Below are positions 24,473 through 32,625 of a stretch of DNA of 35,675 nt, one piece after another. A model generated the notes under the pieces. The model saw nothing but the letters and a program-made list of their open reading frames with translations. It was not told where the DNA came from and searched no databases. This stretch comes from an uncultured bacterium (GTDB taxonomy: Bacteria; Bacillota; Clostridia; Lachnospirales; Lachnospiraceae). Positions within the stretch are counted from its first letter, which is position 1, and each line of letters begins with the position of its first letter. The stretch is from positions 1-35,675 of the forward strand of contig CAMXIF010000031.1 in the NCBI GenBank assembly GCA_947243845.1, given 5' to 3'. The position numbers were made by a program, and so were the translations under genes.

Positions 24473-24745
24473 AAAAAAACCTGTCCCAATCCAAAATGCT
24501 GGGACAGGAGTCATTCTCCTGCGGTGCCACCCGGCTTGATACTTTACGTATCCGCTCAATGCATACTATCATATGCCCGATTTGGTAACGAAGTCTCCTC
24601 TCCGTCTCGTCTACTATCTTCGACTTGCCCTCAGAAGCCCATTCCTTCAAGCTGTCCATACCGCTTCCCACCTGCAGCGGCTCTCTGTGATGAACAGATT
24701 CTTACGAATCACTTGGAGTACTTACTCTTCTTCAACGGTTTCTGT
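24473..24745 (-). ncRNA. T-box riboswitch, tryptophan specific, upstream of trpB2
   Basis: The minus-strand leader has the layout of a transcriptional T-box. The 5' part carries AGTAAGTACTCC and AGAGAG typical of stem I. A specifier region reads GAATGGGC with TGG (Trp codon) at 24641-24639. The T-box sequence CCGGGTGGCACCGCAGG lies at 24534-24518 and pairs with the free tRNA 3' end in the antiterminator. The terminator is CCTGTCCCA / TGGGACAGG (24508-24480) followed by seven U (24479-24473). Uncharged tRNA-Trp would stabilise the antiterminator and permit trpB2 transcription. The specifier call rests on reading stem I by eye. Confidence 0.9.
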
Positions 24746-24750
24746 TTTCC

Positions 24751-24779
24751 TTTATAGCATAGTATGCCGGAATTGTCAA
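24751..24779 (-). promoter_or_regulatory. Promoter of the T-box / trpB2 transcript
   Basis: On the minus strand a perfect TTGACA (24779-24774), a 17-base spacer and TATAAA (24756-24751), immediately before the T-box leader. Confidence 0.8.
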
Positions 24780-24823
24780 TATGTTTTCCCTTTGCAGAAA
24801 ATTTATTGCAGAAAATTTATTTG

Positions 24824-26011
24824 CTAGGGCTTACAGTTGCCGCAGGGATCATCGTATCCTGCCGCTGCCGCCTCTTCCTTTGTCTGAAAAGGCACCTGAT
24901 TCTTCTCCGCCGGCAGAGAATGACAGGTGGAACGGTGCAGTTTATGATTTCTCCTGTTGCCGATATAATTGGCAGTGGAAGGCACATCCGGCACCGGCGG
25001 CGTTTGGGCGGGAGCAGGATTGTCTATTCTCTGAGTGCTCTGATTCTGGGTACTCTGATCCTGGGTACCCTCTCCTGCCTTCCAGGTATCGGAAGGTGCA
25101 CAGTTCCACGTAATCTTACTGCCGTCAGAGGAAGCTGTGACAGTTCCCTGCTCGTCCGTTCGGAATACCTGTACTCCCATCCTGCGCAGTGCATTCAATG
25201 TCTGAGCATGCGGATGCCCATAACTGTTGTCTTCCCCGCAGCTGATCACCGCATAGGTGGGCGAGACAGCCTCCAAAAATGCTTCGGAAGAGGAACTACG
25301 GCTCCCATGATGTCCCACCTTAAGCACATCTGCCTGCAGCGACACTCTGCCTTGCAGAATATCGGCCTCCGCATCCTCCTCCATATCTCCCGTCAGCAGA
25401 AAACTGTTCTCCCCGTGTGTCATCCGGATCACAATAGAATGATTGTTAGTATCCTCATAAGCTTTCCCAGGCCCTGCAATCACAAATCTGGCATCTCCCA
25501 GAGTATAAGTATTCCCCACTTTCGGCAGCGTATTGCGATACCCTTTCTCCTTCATCGTATCCAGTACATCCCTGTATGACGCCGTATCACTTGCCACGTC
25601 CGGCATCATGACGGTATCGCAATCAAATTTATATAATACAACGTCCATGCCGCCAATGTGATCTGCGTCCGGATGGGTTCCCACCACATACTTTAAGGTT
25701 TTAACCCCCTGCCTGGTCAGATAATTCTGTACGGCAGTACCCTTGCTGTTGTCCCCCGCATCTATCAGCATATATTCTCCGCCGCAGGCAATCAGAATGG
25801 CATCTCCCTGTCCCACATCCATAAAATGTACCGTTAATTCAGATAAACGCTCCGTCTTACCGACTCTACCGCCCAGCTTACCCGTTCCCATAACAGACAT
25901 ATTGCCGCACGCGGTCAGGGACATCAAGAATATAAATGCTATGATAAATTTCCCAAACTTCAACCGCTTTCTGAACTTACAATCTGTTCTCATCTTCAAA
26001 ATATTCCTCAT
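24824..26011 (-). CDS. Secreted ComEC/Rec2-like metallo-beta-lactamase-fold lipoprotein
   Basis: 395 residues. A positive N-terminus and hydrophobic stretch end in a lipobox, LTAC (C35), so the protein is probably exported and lipid-anchored. Residues about 58-310 form the ComEC-type MBL domain: HFMDVGQGDAILI, the metal motif THPDADHIGG (H113, D115, D117, H118), LLTGDMEEDAE and VGHHGSRSSSS. A Gln/Ser/Thr-rich linker follows. The final 48 residues (YIGNRRNHKLHRSTCHSLPA to CGNCKP) are an Ada-like metal-binding domain often found on surface nucleases, with H, C and C-x-x-C ligands. The family suggests hydrolysis of DNA or another phosphodiester outside the cell, but it lacks the membrane parts of true ComEC. 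An AGAGG is only 4 bases before ATG 26011, and ATG 25993 is an alternative start. Confidence 0.85.
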   Translation of the reverse strand: MRNILKMRTDCKFRKRLKFGKFIIAFIFLMSLTACGNMSVMGTGKLGGRVGKTERLSELTVHFMDVGQGDAILIACGGEYMLIDAGDNSKGTAVQNYLTRQGVKTLKYVVGTHPDADHIGGMDVVLYKFDCDTVMMPDVASDTASYRDVLDTMKEKGYRNTLPKVGNTYTLGDARFVIAGPGKAYEDTNNHSIVIRMTHGENSFLLTGDMEEDAEADILQGRVSLQADVLKVGHHGSRSSSSEAFLEAVSPTYAVISCGEDNSYGHPHAQTLNALRRMGVQVFRTDEQGTVTASSDGSKITWNCAPSDTWKAGEGTQDQSTQNQSTQRIDNPAPAQTPPVPDVPSTANYIGNRRNHKLHRSTCHSLPAEKNQVPFQTKEEAAAAGYDDPCGNCKP

Positions 26012-26101
26012 TCATCCTCTTTCTGAACTTCCTAAATGTTCTTAAGCTGAACCTGCATCTACTCTGCATCCATTGTACCATGTGACAATCTCCCATACAA
26101 T

Positions 26102-26141
26102 AAAAAGACTGTCTGCCATCACGCCAATAGCAAACAGTCCT
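26102..26141 (-). terminator. Terminator after the FlxA-like gene
   Basis: On the minus strand GGACTGTTTGC pairs with GCAGACAGTC (one mismatch) across a loop of about 12, followed by TTTTTATT. It separates the FlxA-like gene from the MBL lipoprotein gene. Confidence 0.7.
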
Positions 26142-26199
26142 TTTACCAATTATTATCCGAATCCTCCGGGCTTATCCTGCAAACACGCAGCGCCCGACT

Positions 26200-26964
26200 T
26201 TATATCTTTACATCTACCGGCACATATTCATCTGCCTGTTCCCCGCCGTTCTCCTTTCCCTGCTGACTTCCGTCTCTGGCTTCGTTGTCAGCATCCTCCT
26301 TGGAACCAGTCCTTTTCTCGTCCTGTTTCTGTGTGTCTCCTTGGATGGTTCCGTCTTCTGCCGCATGTTCCAGTTTTTCCCCTGCGTCCTGCAGTTTGCT
26401 CATCTGCGCTGTCTGGGCCGCCTGGGCTTTGCTGTTGACATCCGCCAGCTGATTCTGCTTACTGCTGGTATCCATCCCCCGCGCGCCATCCATCTTCATC
26501 TCTGCTTCCAGTACACCGGCTTTGCCCTCCATACGCTGTGCCACGCTTCCATGTGCATCCGCCACCTTCTGGGCACCGTCTGCCGAGATGAGCGCTTCCA
26601 TGCCAGCCGCTGAAATTCCCATCTCCACGCCCGGTCTGGAATCCTTACGGACATTATCCTGATATTCAGGAAGCCCCAGAGGATTATCTTTCCCCTGCCT
26701 TTTCTCTTCCCGTTCCTTTATCTTCTCCTGCATTTCATGCTGACGAAGCTGCATTGTCAGATCATTAATCTCCTGCTGGAGTTCCTGGCGTTTCTCCTGT
26801 TTTGCCTTCGGCGGCATGTCCTGCTTACTGCTTAATTCCTGCAGTTCCTTTTGCGCCTGATTGATCTTGTCCTGAATTCCCTTTGCTACCGGATCGTTCT
26901 GTCTGCCGCCTGCCATCTCCGGCTGTTGTATCCCCTGGCTGCTTCCTACTGCTCCTACTTTCAT
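26200..26964 (-). CDS. FlxA-like coiled-coil protein
   Basis: A 254-residue, highly polar protein, rich in Gln, Glu, Lys and Ala and without membrane or signal segments. Residues about 28-95 are a strong coiled coil (IQDKINQAQKELQELSSKQD, then QEINDLTMQLRQHEMQ). This matches the FlxA-like family, whose founding member in E. coli belongs to the flagellar regulon but has no known activity. No flagellar gene is in the window. A second, low-complexity half (AAGMEALISADGAQKVADAH and an acidic tail) is not assigned. The start is ATG 26964, with AAGGAGG 8 bases upstream. It has its own terminator. Confidence 0.7.
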   Translation of the reverse strand: MKVGAVGSSQGIQQPEMAGGRQNDPVAKGIQDKINQAQKELQELSSKQDMPPKAKQEKRQELQQEINDLTMQLRQHEMQEKIKEREEKRQGKDNPLGLPEYQDNVRKDSRPGVEMGISAAGMEALISADGAQKVADAHGSVAQRMEGKAGVLEAEMKMDGARGMDTSSKQNQLADVNSKAQAAQTAQMSKLQDAGEKLEHAAEDGTIQGDTQKQDEKRTGSKEDADNEARDGSQQGKENGGEQADEYVPVDVKI

Positions 26965-27042
26965 ATCCGTATCCTCCTTGTTACGCAATCTACTAAACAG
27001 ATATATCTCTTGTTATATGCTATATCGTAGATCTATCGGTTT

Positions 27043-27065
27043 AAAACAACCTCATTGCTGTGAGG
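27043..27065 (-). terminator. Possible weak terminator after the GHKL kinase gene
   Basis: On the minus strand CCTCA-CAGCAA-TGAGG (5-bp stem) is followed by TTGTTTT. The stem is short, so this is only a candidate. Confidence 0.35.
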
Positions 27066-27141
27066 CGGATATTTTATGTTGTAAACGCGCAGAAGAAAAT
27101 GTCATGGTTGCCAAGTACTGTCAAGTACCAACTTTATCCTC

Positions 27142-28548
27142 CTACACCTTGCAGACCTGCAGCATCACACTCAGCCGGAACACCTGATGCTCAGCCGCCA
27201 CCTCTATATCCCCATGATACTTCTTCGCCACCCGGCGGATATTGCGCAGTCCAAACCCGTGAAATGTTTTATCTTCCTTGGTCGTAATGGGCAGCTGATC
27301 TTCCCTGTCCATGACGATTTCATGGTGGTATGAATTTTCCACCTCAATCAGATACACATTCTCCCGCAGAGACGAAACAATCTTAATATATCCTGCCGGC
27401 CTGTTTTCTTCCGCACATACACTGTCATCTGTGTTATCTCTTCTTAGCACCGCCTCGATTGCGTTAGCCAGCGCATTATTTAATATGATGCTCAAATCGA
27501 AGGCGTCTACCTCCCGGTCTGTCGGATATTGGAAGCCACATGCAAACTCGATTCCCTTCTCCTGCGCCTCCCGACTTCTCTCCATCAGGATTACATCGGT
27601 GACTGGATTGCCGCTCTGAATCCGCTCCGTCATCTCACTGTACTGTATTCTCAGAGACTCCACATACTGTTCCTGCTCATGACCCACCAGCTTCTGCATC
27701 ACCATCACATGGTTGCCCATATCATGTTTTAAACTGCGGATCTCCCGGTAAAGTTCTTCCACCTCCCGGATATGACGCTTCATATCCTCCATCTGTCCGG
27801 CAAGCAGGTCTTTGTGCATTTCCTCCTGCTGCCTCTCTTTGATATTCTGATACAAGACAATAACAACCAGTATCGGAATATACAAACTCAGACAATACAA
27901 AAGCATCATCCCATGATAAAAAACAGAGGAATCCAGTTCACTGTACTGTAAGCCTACCGGCGATTCCCAGATATATTTCAAATAAGCATACCCCATTACA
28001 CACGTAAAGGAAGGCAGCGACATCAATAGAAACTCCCGTCCCTGCATCTTCTGCCCCTTGCCGTGGTATGCCCTCACAATCGGTCCTATCGCTATCATAA
28101 ATAATGCAATCTGTAACAGAAGTTCTATTGCACACTCAGTCACAAACAGGAAATAGCCCTTCTCTACATCTATATATCCCGGCTCACAGAACAAAGATAA
28201 TTTCCAGAACAGCGCACCAACCGTGATAGTCGTCCGTGCCACCAGCCAGCGGACGGCATAGAATGTCCATGCAAGGAAAATCTTCTGCAGGAAATTCTCC
28301 CGCTCCATCAGACACATGACTGCCAGGGCCGCCATCACACCAATCAGATACGCCCAGAAACTTGGTACATAGTAAGGTTCATACCACAAAACAAGCATAA
28401 CCACCAGATACGCAGCCCCGGTAAGGAACGCTGTCTTTTTCTCTTTGACAAAATCCCGTACCAGATAAACATACGCCCACGCCGCCAGCAGAGCCATCAA
28501 AAACTGATATATCTCAGTTGTCACAAAATAGCAAAATTCCCAATCCAT
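27142..28548 (-). CDS. GHKL-domain sensor histidine kinase (AgrC/VirS-like)
   Basis: 468 residues. About six or seven membrane helices occupy residues 1-235, then a coiled-coil linker (ERQQEEMHKDLLAGQMEDMK). The dimerisation site IRSLKHDMGNH has H275, and a GHKL ATPase follows with the N-box LSIILNNALANAIEAV and the glycine motif HGFGLRNIRRV. AgrC-like kinases usually sense peptides and pair with a LytTR response regulator. None is in this window, so it is an orphan here or its partner lies elsewhere. I start at ATG 28548 (AGGTGG 10 bases upstream), not at the TTG 45 bases earlier. It lies 91 bases after the ABC exporter pair on the same strand and is probably in its operon, as in peptide- or antibiotic-sensing units. 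Confidence 0.83.
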   Translation of the reverse strand: MDWEFCYFVTTEIYQFLMALLAAWAYVYLVRDFVKEKKTAFLTGAAYLVVMLVLWYEPYYVPSFWAYLIGVMAALAVMCLMERENFLQKIFLAWTFYAVRWLVARTTITVGALFWKLSLFCEPGYIDVEKGYFLFVTECAIELLLQIALFMIAIGPIVRAYHGKGQKMQGREFLLMSLPSFTCVMGYAYLKYIWESPVGLQYSELDSSVFYHGMMLLYCLSLYIPILVVIVLYQNIKERQQEEMHKDLLAGQMEDMKRHIREVEELYREIRSLKHDMGNHVMVMQKLVGHEQEQYVESLRIQYSEMTERIQSGNPVTDVILMERSREAQEKGIEFACGFQYPTDREVDAFDLSIILNNALANAIEAVLRRDNTDDSVCAEENRPAGYIKIVSSLRENVYLIEVENSYHHEIVMDREDQLPITTKEDKTFHGFGLRNIRRVAKKYHGDIEVAAEHQVFRLSVMLQVCKV

Positions 28549-28639
28549 CAGCTGATATCCACCTGTGTAAAGTCCATCTTCCTGCTGCCCCAAATTCCCC
28601 AGCGCCTGTTTTAGTCATCCCCATCACAGCAGCATAGTA

Positions 28640-30544
28640 CTATGTTGCGATCGCATTTCCCGTATACAGCTGATAGTACTTTCCTTTCTCCTCCAGAAGC
28701 TGCTCATGAGTACCCCTCTCAATGATCCGCCCCTGTTCCAACACCATGATGCAATCGGAATTTCTGACCGTAGAAAGCCTGTGGGCAATCACAAAGGTAG
28801 TCCGTCCCTTCATCAGTTTATCCATACCATCCTGCACGATCCGCTCCGTGCGGGTATCAATGGAACTGGTCGCTTCATCCAGGATCAGTACCGGCGGATC
28901 CGCTATGGCCGCCCTCGCAATGGCAAGCAGCTGCCGCTGTCCCTGGCTTAAATTTGCGCCATCCCCGGAAAGCACCGTCTGATATCCTTCCGGCAGTCTC
29001 TTAATGAAACTATGGGCATTGGCCAGTTTCGCAGCCGCCACCACTTCCTCATCAGAAGCATCCAGCTTGCCATACCTGATATTTTCCATAACAGTCCCTG
29101 TAAAAAGGTGGGTATCCTGAAGCACGATTCCCAGAGAACGGCGCAGATCCGCCTTCTTAATCTTATTTACATTGATGCCATCGTAACGTATCTTCCCATC
29201 TTGTATGTCGTAAAACCGGTTGATCAGATTGGTGATGGTGGTCTTGCCGGCACCGGTAGAACCCACGAAAGCAATCTTCTGTCCCGGCTCCGCATACAGT
29301 TTCACATCATGAAGCACAATCTTGTCATCACTGTACCCGAAATCCACGCCGTCAAACACCACATCTCCCCGCACTTCCACATAATCCACGGTGTGATCGG
29401 CCTGATGTTCGTGCCGCCATGCCCAGCGTCCGGTACGCTCCGGCGTCTCCAACAGTTTCCCATTTTCCTCCCGGACATTGACCAAAGTCACATAACCGTC
29501 ATCCACCTCCGGCGCCTCATCCATCATCTTGAAGATGCGTTCCGCACCAGCCATTGCCATAACAATGGAATTAAACTGTTGACTCACTTGGTTAATAGGC
29601 CCGTTAAAACTCTTGTTAAAGGTCAGGAAACTGGCCAATTTCCCCAGTGTCAGGCCGGTCATGCCGGAGAGCGCCATTGCGCCGCCCACAATCGCACATA
29701 CCACATAACTCACATTACCCAGCTGCATATTGACCGGTCCCACCACATTGACCAGATAGTTTGCCTCATCGGCGCTCTCATAAAGAGCCTCGTTCAGTTC
29801 ACGGAACTCCTCTATACACTGCTCCTCATGACAGAATACTTTGACCACCTTCTGCCCGTTCATCATCTCCTCGATATAACCATTGACCTTGCCCAGGTTC
29901 TTTTGCTGTTCCAGAAAATATCTGCCGCTTAATCCCGCAACCTTCTTGGTCACAATCAACATCACACCAATCATCAGAAGTGTCACGATAGTAAGCGGGA
30001 CACTTAAGATGATCATACTGACAAACACGCTGATAATCGTGATAAAGCTGTTAAATACCTGGGGCATACTCTGGCTGATCATCTGCCGCAGTGTATCTGT
30101 GTCATTGGTGTAGGTTGACATAATATCCCCGTGAGGATGGGTGTCAAAATACTTGATCGGCAATGTTTCCATATGGGAAAACAGATCATTTCTCACATTG
30201 CGTAATGTCCCCTGCGTCACATTGATCATAATCCTGTTCCAAGCATAGGCCGCTGCCACACCAATCAGATAATAACCTGCCACCCGCACAATCGCCCCCG
30301 CCAGAGGCCCAAAATCCGGTCTGTCAGACAAAAGCATAGGCTCAATATAGTCATCGATCAAATGCTGGATAAACATCGTTCCCTGCACATTGGCCAACAC
30401 ACTCACAAATATCAATATCGCTGTCAGTATCAGATGCGGCGTATAATCCCTGGCCACATATTTCATCAGCCGCTTAAAAACCTTACCCGGATTCTCTATC
30501 CTCTTACCTTTCGGCATCCCGTGTCTCATTCCTGGTCCTGGCAT
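28640..30544 (-). CDS. ABC exporter subunit (TMD-NBD fusion), canonical ATPase half
   Basis: 634 residues: a six-helix type IV transmembrane domain (about 35-350) and a nucleotide-binding domain (about 395-634). The NBD has Walker A FVGSTGAGKTTI (K434), signature LSQGQRQLLAIARA and Walker B VLILDEATSSID with catalytic E557. With the preceding gene it forms a heterodimer of the TM287/288, LmrCD or BmrCD type: this subunit keeps a catalytic glutamate and the partner does not. Such pumps export drugs or lipids; the substrate is unknown. Its ATG overlaps the stop of the partner by one base (TAATG), so both are made together. The N-terminal stretch (MPGPGMRHGMPKGKRI) is a basic, Gly/Pro-rich tail common in these subunits. 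Confidence 0.92.
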   Translation of the reverse strand: MPGPGMRHGMPKGKRIENPGKVFKRLMKYVARDYTPHLILTAILIFVSVLANVQGTMFIQHLIDDYIEPMLLSDRPDFGPLAGAIVRVAGYYLIGVAAAYAWNRIMINVTQGTLRNVRNDLFSHMETLPIKYFDTHPHGDIMSTYTNDTDTLRQMISQSMPQVFNSFITIISVFVSMIILSVPLTIVTLLMIGVMLIVTKKVAGLSGRYFLEQQKNLGKVNGYIEEMMNGQKVVKVFCHEEQCIEEFRELNEALYESADEANYLVNVVGPVNMQLGNVSYVVCAIVGGAMALSGMTGLTLGKLASFLTFNKSFNGPINQVSQQFNSIVMAMAGAERIFKMMDEAPEVDDGYVTLVNVREENGKLLETPERTGRWAWRHEHQADHTVDYVEVRGDVVFDGVDFGYSDDKIVLHDVKLYAEPGQKIAFVGSTGAGKTTITNLINRFYDIQDGKIRYDGINVNKIKKADLRRSLGIVLQDTHLFTGTVMENIRYGKLDASDEEVVAAAKLANAHSFIKRLPEGYQTVLSGDGANLSQGQRQLLAIARAAIADPPVLILDEATSSIDTRTERIVQDGMDKLMKGRTTFVIAHRLSTVRNSDCIMVLEQGRIIERGTHEQLLEEKGKYYQLYTGNAIAT

Positions 30545-32295
30545 TACGCTTCACCTGCCTTTTCATCAAAATCTCCGCCGCCGCTTGTCTGGGATTCATA
30601 GACTTCCCTGTAAATCTCATTGCCCGCAAGCAGTTCTTCATGGGTGCCAACCCCGTTGATATAGCCGTCTTCCATAACAATGATACGGTCTGCATTCTGT
30701 ACGCTGGATATCCGCTGCGCAATGATAATCTTGGTCGTATCCGGAATCTCCTGCGCAAAAGCCTTCCTGATCTTTCCATCCGTTGCCGTGTCCACCGCGC
30801 TGGTGGAATCATCAAGAATCAGGACCTTCGGTTTTTTCAAAAGAGCCCTTGCGATACAAAGACGCTGCTTCTGTCCGCCGGACACATTGGAACCGCCCTG
30901 TTCTATGTAAGTATCATAACCTTCCGGCATCTTTTCAATAAACTCATCCGCACAGGCTAGTCTGCAGACGCGCTTACATTCTTCCAATGTGGTTTCCGCA
31001 TTGCCCCAGCGCAGATTCTCCAGAATCGTCCCTGAAAAGAGCACATTCTTCTGCAGCACCACCGCCACCTGGTTGCGCAGTGTCTCCAGATCATACTCCC
31101 TCACATCACGGCCGCCCACCAGCACAGCGCCCTCCGTCACATCATAGAGTCTGCTGATTAAATTGACCAGACTGGTCTTTGCACTGCCGGTACCGCCGAT
31201 GATGCCAATCGTCTCACCGGGAAGAATCTGTATGTCAATATCATGAAGCACCGCCTCGTCACTGTCCTTATGATACGCGAAGCGGACATGCTGAAATTCG
31301 ATTCCACCATCCGCCACTTCATATAGGGGCTTTGCAGGGTTGGTCAGATCACTCTTTTCCTCCAACACTTCGCAGATACGTCTGGCACTGGCAATACTCA
31401 TACTCATCATCACGAACACCATGGAAAGCATCATCAGACTCATGAGGATATTCATACAATACGCCAGAAGGCTCATGAGTTCGCCCGTGGTCAGTGTGTT
31501 GTGCACAATCTGTTTCGCGCCCAGCCAGCTGAGTAACAGAATACAGCTATAGACTGTAAACTGCATCACCGGCATATTGAGCACCACCTGTTTTTCCGCC
31601 TTTATAAAGATGTCATAGATGCCCTGACTTGCCTTCTTCAGTTTCTTTGTCTCGTAGTCCTCCCTGACGTAAGCCTTGACTACACGGATCGCACCCACAT
31701 TTTCCTGTACGGAAGCATTCAATTCGTCATATTTGGGAAAGGCCTCCTGAAAATATTTCATCGCCCCTCTAATGATAAACACCAACACAATGCCTAACAA
31801 GACTACCGCCGCCAGATAAACACTGGCCAGTTCGGCATTGATCATAAACGCCATAGCCATGGCGCAGATCATGCTGACCGGCGCCCGGAAACACATGCGC
31901 AGCATCATCTGATAAGCCATCTGCATATTGGTGACATCCGTGGTCAGTCTGGTCACCAGCCCCGCTGTGCTGAATTTATCCAGACTGGCAAAGGAAAATG
32001 TCTGGATATTGTCAAACATGGCCTGCCTCAAATTCCTAGCGAAACCTGTAGACGCCCTGGCGCCGAATTTGCCTCCCATGACGCCGCAAAATAATCCGCT
32101 AAACGCCACCGCGATCATGCATGCGCCCACCAAATAGATATGGCGCATATTACCGGCTTCCACACCATCGTCTATGATGGATGCCATCAAAAACGGAATC
32201 AATGTCTCAAAAATCACTTCCAGAATCATAAAAACCGGCGTTATGATCGAAGCCTTCTTATACTCTTTGATATATGCCGCCAATGTCTTTATCAT
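30544..32295 (-). CDS. ABC exporter subunit (TMD-NBD fusion), degenerate ATPase half
   Basis: 583 residues with the same two-part plan: six membrane helices in about 1-320 and an NBD at about 335-583. Walker A reads GGTGSAKTSL, with Ala in place of the usual Gly before K373, a common variant in this branch. The signature is VSGGQKQRLCIARA. Walker B is VLILDDSTSAVD, where D496 replaces the catalytic Glu. This asymmetry is the known mark of heterodimeric exporters, in which only one of the two ATP sites is fully active. The start is ATG 32295, with GGAGG 5 bases upstream; an ATG 12 bases earlier has no site. It is the first gene of the exporter unit, and a -10-like TATAAT lies at 32322-32317. 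Confidence 0.91.
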   Translation of the reverse strand: MIKTLAAYIKEYKKASIITPVFMILEVIFETLIPFLMASIIDDGVEAGNMRHIYLVGACMIAVAFSGLFCGVMGGKFGARASTGFARNLRQAMFDNIQTFSFASLDKFSTAGLVTRLTTDVTNMQMAYQMMLRMCFRAPVSMICAMAMAFMINAELASVYLAAVVLLGIVLVFIIRGAMKYFQEAFPKYDELNASVQENVGAIRVVKAYVREDYETKKLKKASQGIYDIFIKAEKQVVLNMPVMQFTVYSCILLLSWLGAKQIVHNTLTTGELMSLLAYCMNILMSLMMLSMVFVMMSMSIASARRICEVLEEKSDLTNPAKPLYEVADGGIEFQHVRFAYHKDSDEAVLHDIDIQILPGETIGIIGGTGSAKTSLVNLISRLYDVTEGAVLVGGRDVREYDLETLRNQVAVVLQKNVLFSGTILENLRWGNAETTLEECKRVCRLACADEFIEKMPEGYDTYIEQGGSNVSGGQKQRLCIARALLKKPKVLILDDSTSAVDTATDGKIRKAFAQEIPDTTKIIIAQRISSVQNADRIIVMEDGYINGVGTHEELLAGNEIYREVYESQTSGGGDFDEKAGEA

Positions 32296-32307
32296 AGCTG
32301 CCTCCAT

Positions 32308-32572
32308 TCACAAGTCATTATATTATATGCAAACCACATCTGGGCAATCTCGCAGAGAATGCCAGCATTTTGGGTATTCCCTGGAATATTTAGGAACTCT
32401 TGGGCTGCGTATTTTGCTGCCTTAGAGTTCCTGCATGTTCTTCTTACCCACTATTTTTGTACAATTAAAAATTATTGTCAACACCTTCCAAAAAGTTCAC
32501 AAAAAGTTCACGGGGATTTTATAAGGCAATCACAAAATCTTCAGAGGAATTTCAGAAAACTTCCAGGACAAG
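32308..32572. other. Intergenic region between exporter and sugar-permease operons
   Basis: No gene is seen. It holds a TATAAT (minus, 32322-32317) with a poorly matched -35, an imperfect 16-bp hairpin (GGAACTCT at 32393-32400 with AGAGTTCC at 32424-32431 as the outer arms), a TATTCC-CT-GGAATA dyad at about 32375-32388, and a TTGACA on the minus strand near 32480 without a good -10. The dyads may be regulator sites for the exporter operon. Confidence 0.4.
32490..32511 (+). repeat. Perfect tandem pair of an 11-base repeat
   Basis: AAAAAGTTCAC occurs twice in direct succession (32490-32500, 32501-32511). A similar AAAGTTCAC recurs in each unit of the 61-bp repeat near the right edge. It may be a binding-site pair or replication slippage. 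Confidence 0.6.
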
Positions 32573-32605
32573 AAAAACTCCTGCACATAGCGCACAGGAG
32601 TTTTT
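32573..32605. terminator. Terminator of the sugar ABC operon
   Basis: AAAAACTCCTG and CAGGAGTTTTT form a perfect 11-bp stem including the A/T tract on both sides, so it can act in either direction. It lies 20 bases after the permease stop. Confidence 0.85.
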
Positions 32606-32625
32606 CCGATCAGATATCGCAGAAA

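Noticed and set aside
24459..24671. 70-codon open frame over the trpB2 leader
   Set aside because: The conserved T-box structure and terminator explain this sequence, and the frame has no ribosome binding site or homology.
27020..27050. Sigma-28-like flagellar promoter (CCGATAGA) upstream of the FlxA-like gene
   Set aside because: The -10-like string is present on the minus strand, but no TAAA-type -35 box is found about 15 bases upstream and no other flagellar gene is in the window.
29012..29932. 306-codon open frame antisense to the ABC exporter gene
   Set aside because: It lies opposite conserved ABC transporter sequence and is a histidine-rich shadow without a ribosome binding site.
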